NCBI RefSeq assembly: GCF_036492835.1
Contig: NZ_AP025314.1
Span: forward strand, 2,646,010 to 2,710,009
Direction of reading: 5' to 3'
From: Fulvitalea axinellae
Lineage (GTDB): Bacteria > Bacteroidota > Bacteroidia > Cytophagales > Cyclobacteriaceae
DNA length: 64,000 nucleotides
Shown: positions 53,360 through 63,266 of the stretch, piece by piece
How the letters are laid out: each line of letters begins with the position of its first letter
Position numbering within the stretch: the stretch's first letter is position 1
Notes under the pieces: generated by a model
Told to the model about the DNA's origin: nothing
What the model saw: only the letters and a program-made list of their open reading frames with translations
The model's database searches: none
Translations under genes and position numbers: made by a program

Positions 53360-55618
53360 ATGGGCAACACTAAGGAAATAAATGTGGAATCTCGCAGAAG
53401 CGTCATCTCAAGACTTCATACGCTTGAATTGATCTTTCTAAATTTTTCGGAACCCCTCATGCTTATATCCAAAGACATGAACATCCTGATCGCCAACCAA
53501 GCGGCAAAATCAGCGTTCGGTTTTACGGATCAAGACATGAAAAATCTAGGGCTCACCACTCTCTACGAAACTTCCTTGCTGGATGCCAAATTACAAACAC
53601 ATATAAACCGTTGCCTGGAGGGTAACATAAGTTTCTGCCAAACGAAAACCATCGAAAACGGTCAGGAACGTTGCTGGGAAATCCGGCTAGACCCGGTGCG
53701 AGAAGAAAACGACACCAATGCCTGCTTACTAGTTTGCCGGGACAATACGGAGTCCGAACAAATGCAGGAAAGACTGAAAAAGTACCAACTCACGATCTCT
53801 AATACCTCTGAAATGATCGTGTTGTTGGACAAGAATCTTTGCTGTACCATAGTCAACGATACTTTTCAGGAAAAAGCCAGGCGAAAAAACAGCAAAATCA
53901 TCGGGCTTCCATTCCAAACGGTCATGAAGGATTTCATTGACGAGGTTCTGATAACCGAAGCTTTGCAGGAATGTATGTTGGGAAGAAGCATGCGCTTTCA
54001 ACACTGGGTGAAATTCACTTCAAAAAGACTGTCTTATATCGACTTTCACTTCGACCCTGTTTACGGAATAACCGGCAGTGTGGACGGCGTTGTGGTCAGT
54101 GCCAGAGAAATTACCAATATATGGAAAGCCGAAGAAAAATATAAACAAGTCATTGACGCCTCAGAGGATGGTTTTTGGGAATATAACATCCGGAAAAACA
54201 AACTCTTCTCCAGTAAAAAAAGCTATACCATGCTGGAGTATATGACCAGCGATTTTTCGGGAAAGAAAGAAACCCTTCTCAAAACCGTTCACTCCGATGA
54301 TCTGGACAAGTTCAAAAAAGACTACTTAACGTTTATTCATAGTCGAAAAAGTAATTTCAAAACGGAGTTTAGGGCAATTACTAAAAATGGAAATATAAAG
54401 AACATTTTGGTCCGGGGAAAAGCCCTCAACCGAACACAAAGCGGTTTCCCTCAAAGGATGATAGGCGTTCAAACCGATATTACCGCCATAAAAGAAAGCG
54501 AACGGGCACTTAAGGAGGCGAAAGAAATAGCCGAAAAAGCGAATAAAACGAAGAGTGAATTCTTGGCGAATATGAGTCACGAAATACGAACTCCGCTCAA
54601 TTCCGTAATAGGATATACCGAATTATTGGAGTCCACCCCTATTAACGCCGTACAATCCGATTACTTGGGTTCCATTAGGGCCGCAGGAAAAAATCTCTTG
54701 CATTTAATTAACGATATTCTCGATTTATCGAAAATTGAAGCGGGAATGATGGAACTCAAACCCGAACCATGCAACATAATGGATCTTGTTGGGGAAATAC
54801 GGAAGATATTCGCTCTAAAATGTCAGGATAAGGGTATAAAATTTAAAGTGTCGATTCCGGAGGACTTACCCGAAATGTTATTTTTTGACGGTATTCGAAT
54901 GAGGCAAGTCTTGCTCAACCTGATTGGAAATGCTATAAAATTCACATCGGAAGGCTCCGTTTCACTGAATATAAGTTTTGCAAGATGCATCAACGATCCC
55001 GATAAGATTTCACTTACCCTGTCTGTCCGGGACACCGGTATTGGAATACCGTTTACCGAACAAAAAGGGATATTCGAAGCCTTCCGTCAACAATCGGGAC
55101 AAAGTACCCGCAAATACGGAGGAACGGGCCTCGGACTTTCGATTAGCAAAAGACTTGTCGAAATGATGAATGGGGATATCGATCTTGTTAGCGAACTTGG
55201 AAACGGAGCCGAATTTAAAGTTACCATTCCTTCCGTCTCTGTTTTCGGATCAAAAAAAGAACCCGATCCAGATCTGTCCAAAAAAGTGGTATCTCAGGAA
55301 CTTCCGCTAATAATTTCCGAAATAAAAAACAGCCGGATTTTTTCGGAAAATGATAAAGCGAAAATCCCCGAATTACTCAAAGCATATGATATCCGATGTG
55401 TCAAAGCTTGGGAAATCGCTTCTGAAACGGAACTATCCGATGACATTTTACACTTTGCCCGATTAGTTATCGAACTCGGCAATAGGTATAAATTAGAAAA
55501 CCTTATCAAATACGGAAACCTTTTAATCCGATATACAGAAACGTTCGATTTAGACAAAATGTCGCTCTACCTCTCGGCCTTTTCCGAATTAGCGGAAAGC
55601 TCCGACGACAAAGATTAA
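53360..55618 (+). CDS. Multi-PAS sensor histidine kinase
   Basis: This 752-residue kinase has no obvious transmembrane segment, so it is likely cytoplasmic. It has three PAS-type sensor domains (about 25-135, 140-255 and 260-385; the third has PAC-like FKTEFRAITKNGNIKNILVR). A coiled linker leads to a HisKA domain with phospho-acceptor His407 (ANMSHEIRTPLNSVIGYTEL). The HATPase domain shows the N box near 521 (NLIGNAIKFTSEG), DTGIGIP and GTGLGLSISKRLVE. A C-terminal helical segment of about 110 residues follows (PLIISEIKNSRIFSEN to FSELAESS) and resembles the tail of some hybrid kinases. There is no receiver domain. The next gene starts 21 bp later and supplies one, so the two form an operon and probably a phosphorelay. 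The PAS ligand is unknown. Confidence 0.93.
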   Translation: MGNTKEINVESRRSVISRLHTLELIFLNFSEPLMLISKDMNILIANQAAKSAFGFTDQDMKNLGLTTLYETSLLDAKLQTHINRCLEGNISFCQTKTIENGQERCWEIRLDPVREENDTNACLLVCRDNTESEQMQERLKKYQLTISNTSEMIVLLDKNLCCTIVNDTFQEKARRKNSKIIGLPFQTVMKDFIDEVLITEALQECMLGRSMRFQHWVKFTSKRLSYIDFHFDPVYGITGSVDGVVVSAREITNIWKAEEKYKQVIDASEDGFWEYNIRKNKLFSSKKSYTMLEYMTSDFSGKKETLLKTVHSDDLDKFKKDYLTFIHSRKSNFKTEFRAITKNGNIKNILVRGKALNRTQSGFPQRMIGVQTDITAIKESERALKEAKEIAEKANKTKSEFLANMSHEIRTPLNSVIGYTELLESTPINAVQSDYLGSIRAAGKNLLHLINDILDLSKIEAGMMELKPEPCNIMDLVGEIRKIFALKCQDKGIKFKVSIPEDLPEMLFFDGIRMRQVLLNLIGNAIKFTSEGSVSLNISFARCINDPDKISLTLSVRDTGIGIPFTEQKGIFEAFRQQSGQSTRKYGGTGLGLSISKRLVEMMNGDIDLVSELGNGAEFKVTIPSVSVFGSKKEPDPDLSKKVVSQELPLIISEIKNSRIFSENDKAKIPELLKAYDIRCVKAWEIASETELSDDILHFARLVIELGNRYKLENLIKYGNLLIRYTETFDLDKMSLYLSAFSELAESSDDKD

Positions 55619-55639
55619 ACGAGCAAAAAAACTGTAAGT

Positions 55640-56794
55640 ATGGAATCAACCCAAAAAATACTCATTGTAGACGATATTGCGCAAAACATTCAAGTGGCCG
55701 CAAATATCCTGAAAAAAGAGCACTACAACATCACTTATGCGCAAAACGGAAAAGCCGCTTTAAGGAAGATCTCAAAAATTGAATTCGACCTTATTTTACT
55801 CGATGTTATGATGCCTGAAATTAACGGATATGAAGTTTGTAAATTAATTAAGGCCAGTCCGCGTACCAAAGACACACCTGTTATTTTCTTAACCGCCAAA
55901 GCCGAGCCTACCAATATAGTAAAAGGTTTTGAGGTAGGGGCTGTCGATTACATCACGAAGCCTTTTAACGGAACGGAATTATTAGCTCGGGTCAAAACCC
56001 AATTGAGCCTGAGAAATACTACTCGTGAGCTACAAAAGGCAAATGAAACAAAAAACAAATTATTCTCTATCATAGGTCATGACCTTCGTGGCTTAATCGG
56101 TAATATCAAAAACATTTTTGACGTTCTAACCAGTCGTTATTACCAATTTGACCAGGAACGTGTAGAACGATTAATTAGATTAGGAAAAGACTCCTCCGCT
56201 TCCACTCACAATTTGCTCGAAAACCTTCTCTGCTGGGCACGTAGCGAGAAAGGCGTATTGGGTTTTGTCCCTCGACATTGTGATATCACGATACCGATAA
56301 GGGACGCTATGGACCTTTTTTCGGCAACAGCCGACCATAAAAAAATCAATATTCAATGGGAATGCGAAGAAGACGAAGTTTTTGCGTATTTCGATGAGGA
56401 TATGATAAGGACCGTAATCAGAAACCTTCTTTCAAACGCCATTAAATTCACCCCGATGAATGGCGAGGTAAGGGTGGCGGTGACCACTAACGAAAAAATG
56501 ATTACCGTAGAATTTACGGATAACGGAATCGGCGTTGATTTTAAGAATATCCAAAAAATACTAAGTCGGGACCTACACTATACCACCGAAGGAACCGAAG
56601 GCGAAAAAGGAACGGGTTTAGGTTTACTGTTGGTTAAAAATTTTGTGGAAAAGAATAAAGGCAAACTAACGATTGAAAGCGTTTTGGATGAAGGCAGCTT
56701 ATTCCGTTTTACGCTACCCCGACAGCCAGTAAACGTAAAACCTGACGGGGAAACCGAAAACCGGAACACCACTCAAGTAAGTATTCCGGTTTAG
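55640..56794 (+). CDS. Response regulator with C-terminal histidine kinase
   Basis: This 384-residue protein has the receiver at the N-terminus and the kinase at the C-terminus. The receiver (about 5-122) has phospho-acceptor Asp55 (LILLDVMMPEINGYEV), a conserved Thr (VIFLTAKAEP) and Lys (DYITKPFNG). A coiled-coil linker (LRNTTRELQKANETKNKLF) leads to a HisKA-like region with His147 (SIIGHDLRGLIGNI). The HATPase domain includes NLLSNAIKFTPMNGEV, DNGIGVDFKNI and GTGLGLLLVKNFVEKN. It has no DNA-binding output, so signal must pass to another protein. It is co-transcribed with the PAS kinase and is the natural acceptor for it. The end of the gene overlaps a terminator hairpin. Confidence 0.93.
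   Translation: MESTQKILIVDDIAQNIQVAANILKKEHYNITYAQNGKAALRKISKIEFDLILLDVMMPEINGYEVCKLIKASPRTKDTPVIFLTAKAEPTNIVKGFEVGAVDYITKPFNGTELLARVKTQLSLRNTTRELQKANETKNKLFSIIGHDLRGLIGNIKNIFDVLTSRYYQFDQERVERLIRLGKDSSASTHNLLENLLCWARSEKGVLGFVPRHCDITIPIRDAMDLFSATADHKKINIQWECEEDEVFAYFDEDMIRTVIRNLLSNAIKFTPMNGEVRVAVTTNEKMITVEFTDNGIGVDFKNIQKILSRDLHYTTEGTEGEKGTGLGLLLVKNFVEKNKGKLTIESVLDEGSLFRFTLPRQPVNVKPDGETENRNTTQVSIPV
56758..56792. terminator. Hairpin overlapping the stop of the receiver-kinase gene
   Basis: AAACCGGAA (56758-56766) pairs with TTCCGGTTT (56784-56792), ending within the stop codon at 56792-56794. T-rich sequence follows on the plus strand. On the minus strand the stem is followed by TTCGGTTTCC. It lies between convergent genes only 15 bp apart and could terminate both. 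Confidence 0.55.
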
Positions 56795-56809
56795 GTTATT
56801 CTTTTCGGG

Positions 56810-57754
56810 TTAGGCCTTTGGCAGGTTAACTCCCGCCATCATACACCGAATACTTCCTCCGCCTTTTTCTTCGATAGTGCTTACATCCAATGGCAAAAGT
56901 TTTGCGTATTTCGCTAAAGTCTCTAATTGCTGGTCGTCTAAGCTATCATAAGCACATTGCGACATCACCAAATAACGGTGTCCCCTTTCATTGCAAACTT
57001 CCAGCATATTTCCCGCAAAGGAATACATTTGGTCCATTGTGATGGAGACTACTTCATGGCCCGTTTTCTCCAGCGAATCACGAAGGGCTTTGCGTTCCTT
57101 CTCGTCTCGGATACTTTCTTCGCAAACTACCGCAAAGTCATCGCCCAAACACATCAATACATTAGCGTGATAAATATCTTTACCCGCCTTATCCACAGAT
57201 GTAAAACCAAATGGTTTAAAACCTAAACGATCGCAAACCTCTTCAAAAAGAGCTTTGTCCGTACGTGGCGAATAATTAGCGTAAGCTATCATATTCACAT
57301 AATCGAATATAACACTACCCGTACCTTCCAGAAAAACTCCTTCAGCTTCTTTATCGCTATAATCGATTACTTCTGAAACGCTAAAACCGTATTCTTCGAC
57401 TAACGAATCGATAAATTCTTTACGCCTCTCCGTTCTTCTGTTTTCGGCACACATCGGATAAAGAACTACTTTTCCGTCATCATGGAAAGAAATCCAATTA
57501 TTCGGAAAAATCGAATCGGGCGTATGCGGTTCGGACGTGTCCACAAACTCTACAACTTTTACTCCTTCTTCCCTTAATTTATCTCGGGCACTTAAAAACT
57601 CTTCCAGCGCCTTTTCTTGGATTTGCTCCGCTGATTCTCCCGTATCCTGGACTTGGAAAGCGTTAGTAACCGCCGTTTCAGCATTATAACCAAAACGAAC
57701 CGGACGCACCATCATAATTGACGAAGGTACCTGTTTACTTTCTTTTGTTATCAT
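56810..57754 (-). CDS. ctlX: CtlX-type amidinohydrolase (arginine/citrulline-related deiminase superfamily)
   Basis: This 314-residue cytoplasmic enzyme belongs to the guanidino-group-modifying superfamily (arginine deiminase, DDAH, amidinotransferase). It starts with SSIMMVRPVRFGYNAETAVT, the usual opening of CtlX. It keeps the expected active-site stretches: DSIFPNNWISFHDDG, FLEGTGSVIFDYVN, KDIYHANVLMCLG with the catalytic His, and near the C-terminus GGGSIRCMMAGVNLPKA with the likely nucleophile Cys304. The superfamily hydrolyses or transfers guanidino or ureido groups; CtlX is linked to citrulline use in other bacteria. It is the last gene of a minus-strand group after the BamA/TamA-like gene, with a 117-bp gap. 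The specific substrate here is inferred from family only. Confidence 0.82.
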   Translation of the reverse strand: MITKESKQVPSSIMMVRPVRFGYNAETAVTNAFQVQDTGESAEQIQEKALEEFLSARDKLREEGVKVVEFVDTSEPHTPDSIFPNNWISFHDDGKVVLYPMCAENRRTERRKEFIDSLVEEYGFSVSEVIDYSDKEAEGVFLEGTGSVIFDYVNMIAYANYSPRTDKALFEEVCDRLGFKPFGFTSVDKAGKDIYHANVLMCLGDDFAVVCEESIRDEKERKALRDSLEKTGHEVVSITMDQMYSFAGNMLEVCNERGHRYLVMSQCAYDSLDDQQLETLAKYAKLLPLDVSTIEEKGGGSIRCMMAGVNLPKA

Positions 57755-57871
57755 CGCGATTCTCGGTTTGTAAGGTTTGTCCTTATAATTAGAAAGGACC
57801 GAACTTATAGGGTTTTTCGAAAATAGTGAATTTCATTTGATAAACACGTTTTCCCTGTGGAGGCTAATTCT

Positions 57872-59116
57872 TTAAAACGCTTCTTTCAAGGAAAAATAAA
57901 TCGCTTTTTCTCCCTTCAGATCTGTTCCAATATCTATTCGAAGGTTGATTCTTTCTTTTTCGCTTAAATAAAATCGGCCACCTAAACCGACTGTATGTCG
58001 AAAATTTTCCGAATCCCATTCCGAACCAGCTCCATGATGGCCAATCCCCGCAAAAGCCACCATTCCGAATCTGCTGAACAAATGTTTTCTATATTCACTC
58101 CGTACAAACATAAAACGCTCATCCGCATATCTGTTCTCATGTCCTGTCCCTCTTAACCTATCTTCCCCTCCAATTTTTGGATAAAGATAAAACGGCGTAT
58201 TCTCTGCGTTTACAAGGCCTTCTCCCAACATCTGAAACGCCATTACATTATTTCCATTTCCCCAAGAAAAGTAATGGCGATAATCCAGCTTTACTATTCC
58301 GAAAGGATTTACGTCCTTATCAAATCGTTTATAGAGTAATCCTTTCGTTTCTAAAAAATAACCGGATTTAGGCGCATAACGATTTTCCCTTTTATCAATT
58401 CTAAAAACAGGTCCTATTCCGATAAATGATGCTCTGCCATTTTTGAATAACGGATTATCGACACTACCGTCCTCAACATTCTGAATTTCAGAAATCTTTG
58501 TAGCAAGCAAATGAGAACTTAAACCCGCCCAAGTATCGCCTTTTAAACGCCTTAATACATCAGCGTTTAACACTACCCACTCCTTTGTAAAATCAAGAGG
58601 ATCATCAAAAGCTTCGTTTCCAATTCCATAAAACTCATCCGGGTATTTCTCAGCAACCAATTCGCTGTTCAATACATATGAATCGCCCATAAAAAGGTCC
58701 AATCCGACTTTCGCTCCCATTTGCTGTTTTGTGGAAAATGAGAATCTTGGAGTTACAACCGTTGCCGTTTCCGAATCTTTATGCCCCAAAACCGCTACAC
58801 TGTACACCCCATATTTAAAACCTGTGGACGGGCTATAAGCAAGAAGAGGAATAGGCGTGATTTTTATATTTTCATTTTCATACGCAAGTTTATCCGGCAA
58901 CGAAGCCATTCGGTCGGCCAAGGCCATACAACGATGAATAAAAGATAGCTCAGCTCCTTTTTCTTCAGATATTTTATCAGGTTCCTGAGCCTCTTGGGCA
59001 TTTGCCAATACAGAAAAACCAAAAAGGAACAACGCTATTAACGTCGTTCGGCCTTTTAAACAACTCACCAAATTCATATCAACCTCAAGCCTTATAAAGA
59101 AAAAACACAAACGCAC
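57872..59116 (-). CDS. BamA/TamA-family outer-membrane barrel protein
   Basis: This 414-residue protein has a signal peptide near the N-terminus (TLIALFLFGFSVLANAQ; an ATG a dozen codons in, MNLVSCLKG, is a plausible better start). The mature part is a surface-antigen-type barrel. Family features include PIPLLAYSPSTGFKYGVYSV, YGIGNEAFDD, RYAPKSGYFLETKG, the GGEDRLRGTGHENRYADERF stretch that matches the conserved RGY-type motif in the barrel, and a C-terminal Phe (FSLKEAF). No POTRA domains are seen, unlike BamA itself. It may therefore be a translocation or lipid-handling barrel of the short type. It lies downstream of the M16 gene after a strong terminator. Confidence 0.85.
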   Translation of the reverse strand: MRLCFFFIRLEVDMNLVSCLKGRTTLIALFLFGFSVLANAQEAQEPDKISEEKGAELSFIHRCMALADRMASLPDKLAYENENIKITPIPLLAYSPSTGFKYGVYSVAVLGHKDSETATVVTPRFSFSTKQQMGAKVGLDLFMGDSYVLNSELVAEKYPDEFYGIGNEAFDDPLDFTKEWVVLNADVLRRLKGDTWAGLSSHLLATKISEIQNVEDGSVDNPLFKNGRASFIGIGPVFRIDKRENRYAPKSGYFLETKGLLYKRFDKDVNPFGIVKLDYRHYFSWGNGNNVMAFQMLGEGLVNAENTPFYLYPKIGGEDRLRGTGHENRYADERFMFVRSEYRKHLFSRFGMVAFAGIGHHGAGSEWDSENFRHTVGLGGRFYLSEKERINLRIDIGTDLKGEKAIYFSLKEAF

Positions 59117-59163
59117 TCACCACTTACTTTCCAACAATAATTTCATGAGTTTCGAATATAAAA

Positions 59164-59191
59164 AAAGCGCTCCATGAATCAGGAGCGCTTT
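59164..59191 (-). terminator. Intrinsic terminator after the M16 peptidase gene
   Basis: AAAGCGCTCC (59164-59173) pairs perfectly with GGAGCGCTTT (59182-59191) around an eight-base loop. On the minus strand it is followed by a run of Ts. It lies 48 bp after the stop at 59239. Confidence 0.92.
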
Positions 59192-59238
59192 AATTTTTTA
59201 ATTGGAAACATTAATGGTTTTCCGAAATAACTGGATGT

Positions 59239-62214
59239 TTATTGAGCCATTTCCTTTTTCAACGATTCCGCATCATAGCCGAAAAGGTCTTCAATAGTAA
59301 GTTGCTCAAAATCGCCTAGTTGCTTTAACACTTCAAAATCCATTTTTGACTCATTCCCTATCACCAGATAAGCGTATTTCTTTCCTTTTACATGTTTATC
59401 GAAAAACGCTTTCAATTCTGGCAAAGTGGCTGTTTTTAGTTTTGCGTAAATCTCTTTTGAGATATCATAATCGATTCCTCGTTTCTTTAAGGATTCGTAA
59501 GTCCAGAAAATATCAGAACCCACTATTCTACGGGCTTCTATATCCTTCATGGCGGCAAAACGCGCTTCATTAAACTGTTTTTCGGCCTCTGGCATATCAT
59601 TCATCAAGGATTTCATAGACGAAACCGCTTCCGGAAGTTTATCCACTTGTGTTCCGATATATGCGATTACGTGATTGCGCTTTCCTTTTTTCCCGGCTTG
59701 GGAATAGGCGCTATAAACGGAATAAGCCAACGCTTTAGATTCCCTGATTTCCTGAAATACAATAGACGAAAGACCCCCACCAAAATATTGATTAAATAAG
59801 CTGGCCATCGGCATTAACGCTGGATCAAAAATCTGGTCATCACCAAACATTATCATCTCTGTTTGCGCCATATCATAATTGGAATAAAAGACACGATCCG
59901 AATCGATTGCTAATTCCTTATATTCCTTTTTCGGTGGATACGCTTTTAACGGCATCGTTGGCTTATGATCCTTTTCCAGCACTTTTCCGATTCCTTCCTG
60001 CGTATTAGGCCCATAATAGAAAATACGGTGTTTATAATCTGAAAGGCCATGAACTTTATCCACTAACGCTTGCGGATCCATTGTTTTAAGCTGATGTGCC
60101 GGGATGATATTCCGTAATCTGGAATCCTTACCGTATTGAGCATAGGACATCAAGCCACTGTATAATATATTCCCTTTATTCAGAGTACCATCCAATCGGC
60201 CTTTAAGTATCCTTCCCACCAGATTGTCATAAGCGGTTTGATCCTTTTTAACATCGGACAAAATGTGCTCAAACAGCGGTACTCCCGCCTCCAAAGATTC
60301 TTCCAATCCAGATAAATAAACGTATGTACGGTCATTACTTGAACTTACTCCGAAATTGACACCAAGTTTAAAGAATTCCTTTTTCAGATCTTCCGCCGAA
60401 TACTTTGATGTTCCCAAAAACGGCAAGTAGCTGGCCATAAGATCAAGCTCTTTGTCGTTATCAGTTCCCATATCAAAAAGATAAACCAGATTAAACAACT
60501 GGTTGCTTTCATTCTTTATATAGCTTATCGGAATATCGTTTTTCAGCTTTCCTTCCGATATAGCGGATTTGAAATCAACGAATTCCGGCTTAATCCTAGA
60601 AACCTCCATCGAATCAATAGACGCATAGAATTGCGACTGACGATCACGGTTTACCTGAATTGGGGTAATTTTAGGTTTCTTGAATTTCTGCGGAGCGATT
60701 TTTCCTTGTCTTTTATAGACTACTGCATAATTGTTATTCAGATATTTATTGGCAAAATCAACGATGTCCTGTTTAGTCAATGAAGACATAACCTTCTCTT
60801 TCCCAACAGTATTTTTCCAATCCACTCCCAGAATAAAAGCGTCTTTCATCGCTTCTGTCCTATTCTCGTTACTTTCGAGACCTTGTATTTCCTGAAGTTT
60901 TAAGAAGCGAACGGAAGCTTGAACTAACCAATCCTCAAAATTACCGGTTTTCAAATCCGTAATCTGTTGCATTAACAGATCCTTCACTTGTTCCAAGGTT
61001 TGTCCGTTTTTCGGATTCGCCCTTAATGTAAGAATCGAATAATCTTCCCAGATAATCGGCGAAGATCCTGCTCCCAACACCTTTTGTGATTGGTTCAGAT
61101 TCAAATCAATCAACCCAGCTTTTCCGTTGGACAAAATAGCGTCTAGCACTTCCAGTTTGGCCGTGGCCACAGGGTCTTTGCCACCCGGCATTCTGTACCC
61201 GATCTGCACAAATTCCGCGTTTGGACCTATCACTTCCTCTTTTACCGGCGAACGATTTTCATCCTCAGGCTTATAAGTGAATTTCGGCACTTCCCTTTTT
61301 GGCAAAGTCACAAAATACTTTTTCGCAAAATCAACGACCTCATCCGGATTAAAGTCCCCAGCCATAACAAGAGCCATATTGTTCGCTACGTAATATTCAT
61401 GAAAATACTCGTAGATCTTTTTCATCGACGGATTCTTCAGATCTTCCGCCGTACCTATAGTGGATTGGGTTCCGTACGGGTGGTTCATAAACAACCCAGC
61501 AAGCATTTTTTTCATTACTTGCTGATAATCGCTATCCAATCCCCGATTGTACTCTTCGTATACAGCTTCCAGCTCAGTATGGAAAAGGCGTAATACAACT
61601 TCATGAAAACGCTCGCCGGCGATTCTCATCCATTTTTCCAGCTCATTCGAAGGAATACTGTTTATATAAACCGTCTGATCAGTCCAAGTGTAGGCGTTCG
61701 TTCCCTGAGCTCCCAGAACGGAGACCATCTTGTCGTATTCATTCGTAGCGACATAACCCGAAGCGATATACGAAACGCTATCGATAATATGATAAATCGA
61801 ATCACGGGCCTTTTCGTCGGTAACACCACGACGCTCTTCATAAAGCGCCTCGATTCTATCCAACAACGGTTTTTCGTCTTTCCAATCTAGCGCGGCTATC
61901 TTTGAAGTTCCCTTAAACATCATATGCTCAAGGTAATGCGCCAATCCGGTAGCGTCATGCGGATCTTTCTTACTGCCTGTCCGGATCGCTACTTCGGTAA
62001 AAATTCTCGGTTTCCGTTTGTTTACCGACATGAATATTTTCATGCCGTTATCTAGCGTATATATCAACGCACCGTACGGGTCATTGTCTACACGCTCATA
62101 TTTGTACTTGTACTTACCCTGTTTCTTTTCCGAGTTTTCGGAACAAGACCAAAGTAATACTAAAGCCAGAAGAACACTGGCTAGAATTCTGAATGATTTC
62201 AATTTCATAAACAA
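59239..62214 (-). CDS. M16-family zinc metallopeptidase lipoprotein
   Basis: This 991-residue lipoprotein has lipobox LLWSC (Cys24; start at 62214 or the ATG two codons later). It contains two tandem M16 halves. The N-terminal active half carries the inverted zinc motif HxxEH at His93, Glu96 and His97 (TGLAHYLEHMMFKGTSK), with a downstream Glu in ELEAVYEEYNRGLD as probable third ligand. The C-terminal half is the inactive partner and includes the substrate-binding FNQYFGGGLSSIVFQEIRES and the LAYSVYSAYS motif. This two-domain form, like pitrilysin, closes around short peptides. It is presumably on the inner face of the outer membrane or in the periplasm. A terminator follows directly. Confidence 0.93.
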   Translation of the reverse strand: MFMKLKSFRILASVLLALVLLWSCSENSEKKQGKYKYKYERVDNDPYGALIYTLDNGMKIFMSVNKRKPRIFTEVAIRTGSKKDPHDATGLAHYLEHMMFKGTSKIAALDWKDEKPLLDRIEALYEERRGVTDEKARDSIYHIIDSVSYIASGYVATNEYDKMVSVLGAQGTNAYTWTDQTVYINSIPSNELEKWMRIAGERFHEVVLRLFHTELEAVYEEYNRGLDSDYQQVMKKMLAGLFMNHPYGTQSTIGTAEDLKNPSMKKIYEYFHEYYVANNMALVMAGDFNPDEVVDFAKKYFVTLPKREVPKFTYKPEDENRSPVKEEVIGPNAEFVQIGYRMPGGKDPVATAKLEVLDAILSNGKAGLIDLNLNQSQKVLGAGSSPIIWEDYSILTLRANPKNGQTLEQVKDLLMQQITDLKTGNFEDWLVQASVRFLKLQEIQGLESNENRTEAMKDAFILGVDWKNTVGKEKVMSSLTKQDIVDFANKYLNNNYAVVYKRQGKIAPQKFKKPKITPIQVNRDRQSQFYASIDSMEVSRIKPEFVDFKSAISEGKLKNDIPISYIKNESNQLFNLVYLFDMGTDNDKELDLMASYLPFLGTSKYSAEDLKKEFFKLGVNFGVSSSNDRTYVYLSGLEESLEAGVPLFEHILSDVKKDQTAYDNLVGRILKGRLDGTLNKGNILYSGLMSYAQYGKDSRLRNIIPAHQLKTMDPQALVDKVHGLSDYKHRIFYYGPNTQEGIGKVLEKDHKPTMPLKAYPPKKEYKELAIDSDRVFYSNYDMAQTEMIMFGDDQIFDPALMPMASLFNQYFGGGLSSIVFQEIRESKALAYSVYSAYSQAGKKGKRNHVIAYIGTQVDKLPEAVSSMKSLMNDMPEAEKQFNEARFAAMKDIEARRIVGSDIFWTYESLKKRGIDYDISKEIYAKLKTATLPELKAFFDKHVKGKKYAYLVIGNESKMDFEVLKQLGDFEQLTIEDLFGYDAESLKKEMAQ

Positions 62215-62257
62215 AAGCGGATTAGGTTAAAATCATGTCACGGATAGGAACAAGTTA

Positions 62258-62306
62258 TCAATATTCGGATAATCAAAAAATTAATATTTATATAATTCAA
62301 TATTCG
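62258..62306 (-). promoter_or_regulatory. Direct repeats upstream of the M16 gene
   Basis: TCAATATTCG occurs at 62258-62267 and 62297-62306, each followed by a similar ATAATC or TAATC. They lie 44-92 bp upstream of the M16 start and flank an A/T-rich stretch. They may be operator sites; no regulator is assigned. Confidence 0.35.
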
Positions 62307-62326
62307 TAATCGTCTACAAATCCAAT

Positions 62327-63235
62327 TTAGAATTCCCAATTGATTCCTACGGATATATTGTGCCTAAACTGTAATGCGGGTCCCCTCGTACCGTCGTCCC
62401 TGATAAACTTTATATCGTCGTCATAAATCATTTGTGTACCGACCTGCGCAAATAAAAGCTTAGTCACTTTCATTTTTAATGAAGCTGGCCAGTTTATGTC
62501 GACAGTGGTTATGGATTCATAATCGGCAAACAGGTTAAGTGATGTGTCAAGAACCACATCCTCCACAATTTTCCAATGCAAACTGGAGAATATATTGCAC
62601 CCCACTTGAGCCCTGAACTTCTCTCCTTTTTTCACACCAAAAAGTCCCTGTTCGCTCAGTGGCTCACTTGAAACAAAAGTAAATCGCCCGGATATTGGGG
62701 ACAGATTGACAACCAACAGGTCCTTGTATGCGTAATTCGCACCCAAAGTCGTCGTCAGATAAGCAGGCGAAAATATATCCGAAGTATATTCACGCATGCT
62801 TTTTCCGTTATCGGAACTATACTGATAACCAGCAGCAAACTGGGTAACCAACCTGCCTGTTACCGAAACCGACCAGTATTCGGATACACGACGGCCAAAA
62901 TTGGTCATCAGATCCAGTTTGTCTTGTGTTTTTCTGTCTGGGTAACGGTCCACATCCAAAGTCACCCAACCGAAGGCTATTTCAACTCTGTTTATCCAAA
63001 TCGTTTTCGCGCTCTCCCTTTTTACGGAATAATTTCCCGTAGCGTCCAACGAAAAGGAATTTGATCCGCCCGCTGACCAATTCGAGAAACCGGCATTAGC
63101 CACCGTTATCCCGATTACTCCGTTCTTAGTCCATTTTACACTGTCTGTCTCCTCTTCCGTTTGGGCATTTACGGCAATAGCAAGCGTTAGCGCAAAAGAC
63201 AATATTGCCAGAAAACGTGAATAGAAATGATTCAT
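62327..63235 (-). CDS. DUF3078 beta-barrel-like outer membrane protein
   Basis: This 302-residue protein has a signal peptide ending near IAVNAQ. The mature region begins with WTKNGVIGITVANAGFSNWS followed by AGGSNSFSLDATGNYS, the typical DUF3078 opening. Repeated amphipathic strands with alternating aromatic residues follow, ending ALQFRHNISVGINWEF with a terminal aromatic as in outer-membrane barrels. The function of DUF3078 is not established. It lies between MscS (31-bp gap upstream) and M16 (112-bp gap downstream) on the same strand and is probably co-transcribed with MscS. Confidence 0.85.
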   Translation of the reverse strand: MNHFYSRFLAILSFALTLAIAVNAQTEEETDSVKWTKNGVIGITVANAGFSNWSAGGSNSFSLDATGNYSVKRESAKTIWINRVEIAFGWVTLDVDRYPDRKTQDKLDLMTNFGRRVSEYWSVSVTGRLVTQFAAGYQYSSDNGKSMREYTSDIFSPAYLTTTLGANYAYKDLLVVNLSPISGRFTFVSSEPLSEQGLFGVKKGEKFRAQVGCNIFSSLHWKIVEDVVLDTSLNLFADYESITTVDINWPASLKMKVTKLLFAQVGTQMIYDDDIKFIRDDGTRGPALQFRHNISVGINWEF

Positions 63236-63266
63236 GGAAATTAAATTTATAGGAAATCAAAAATGA

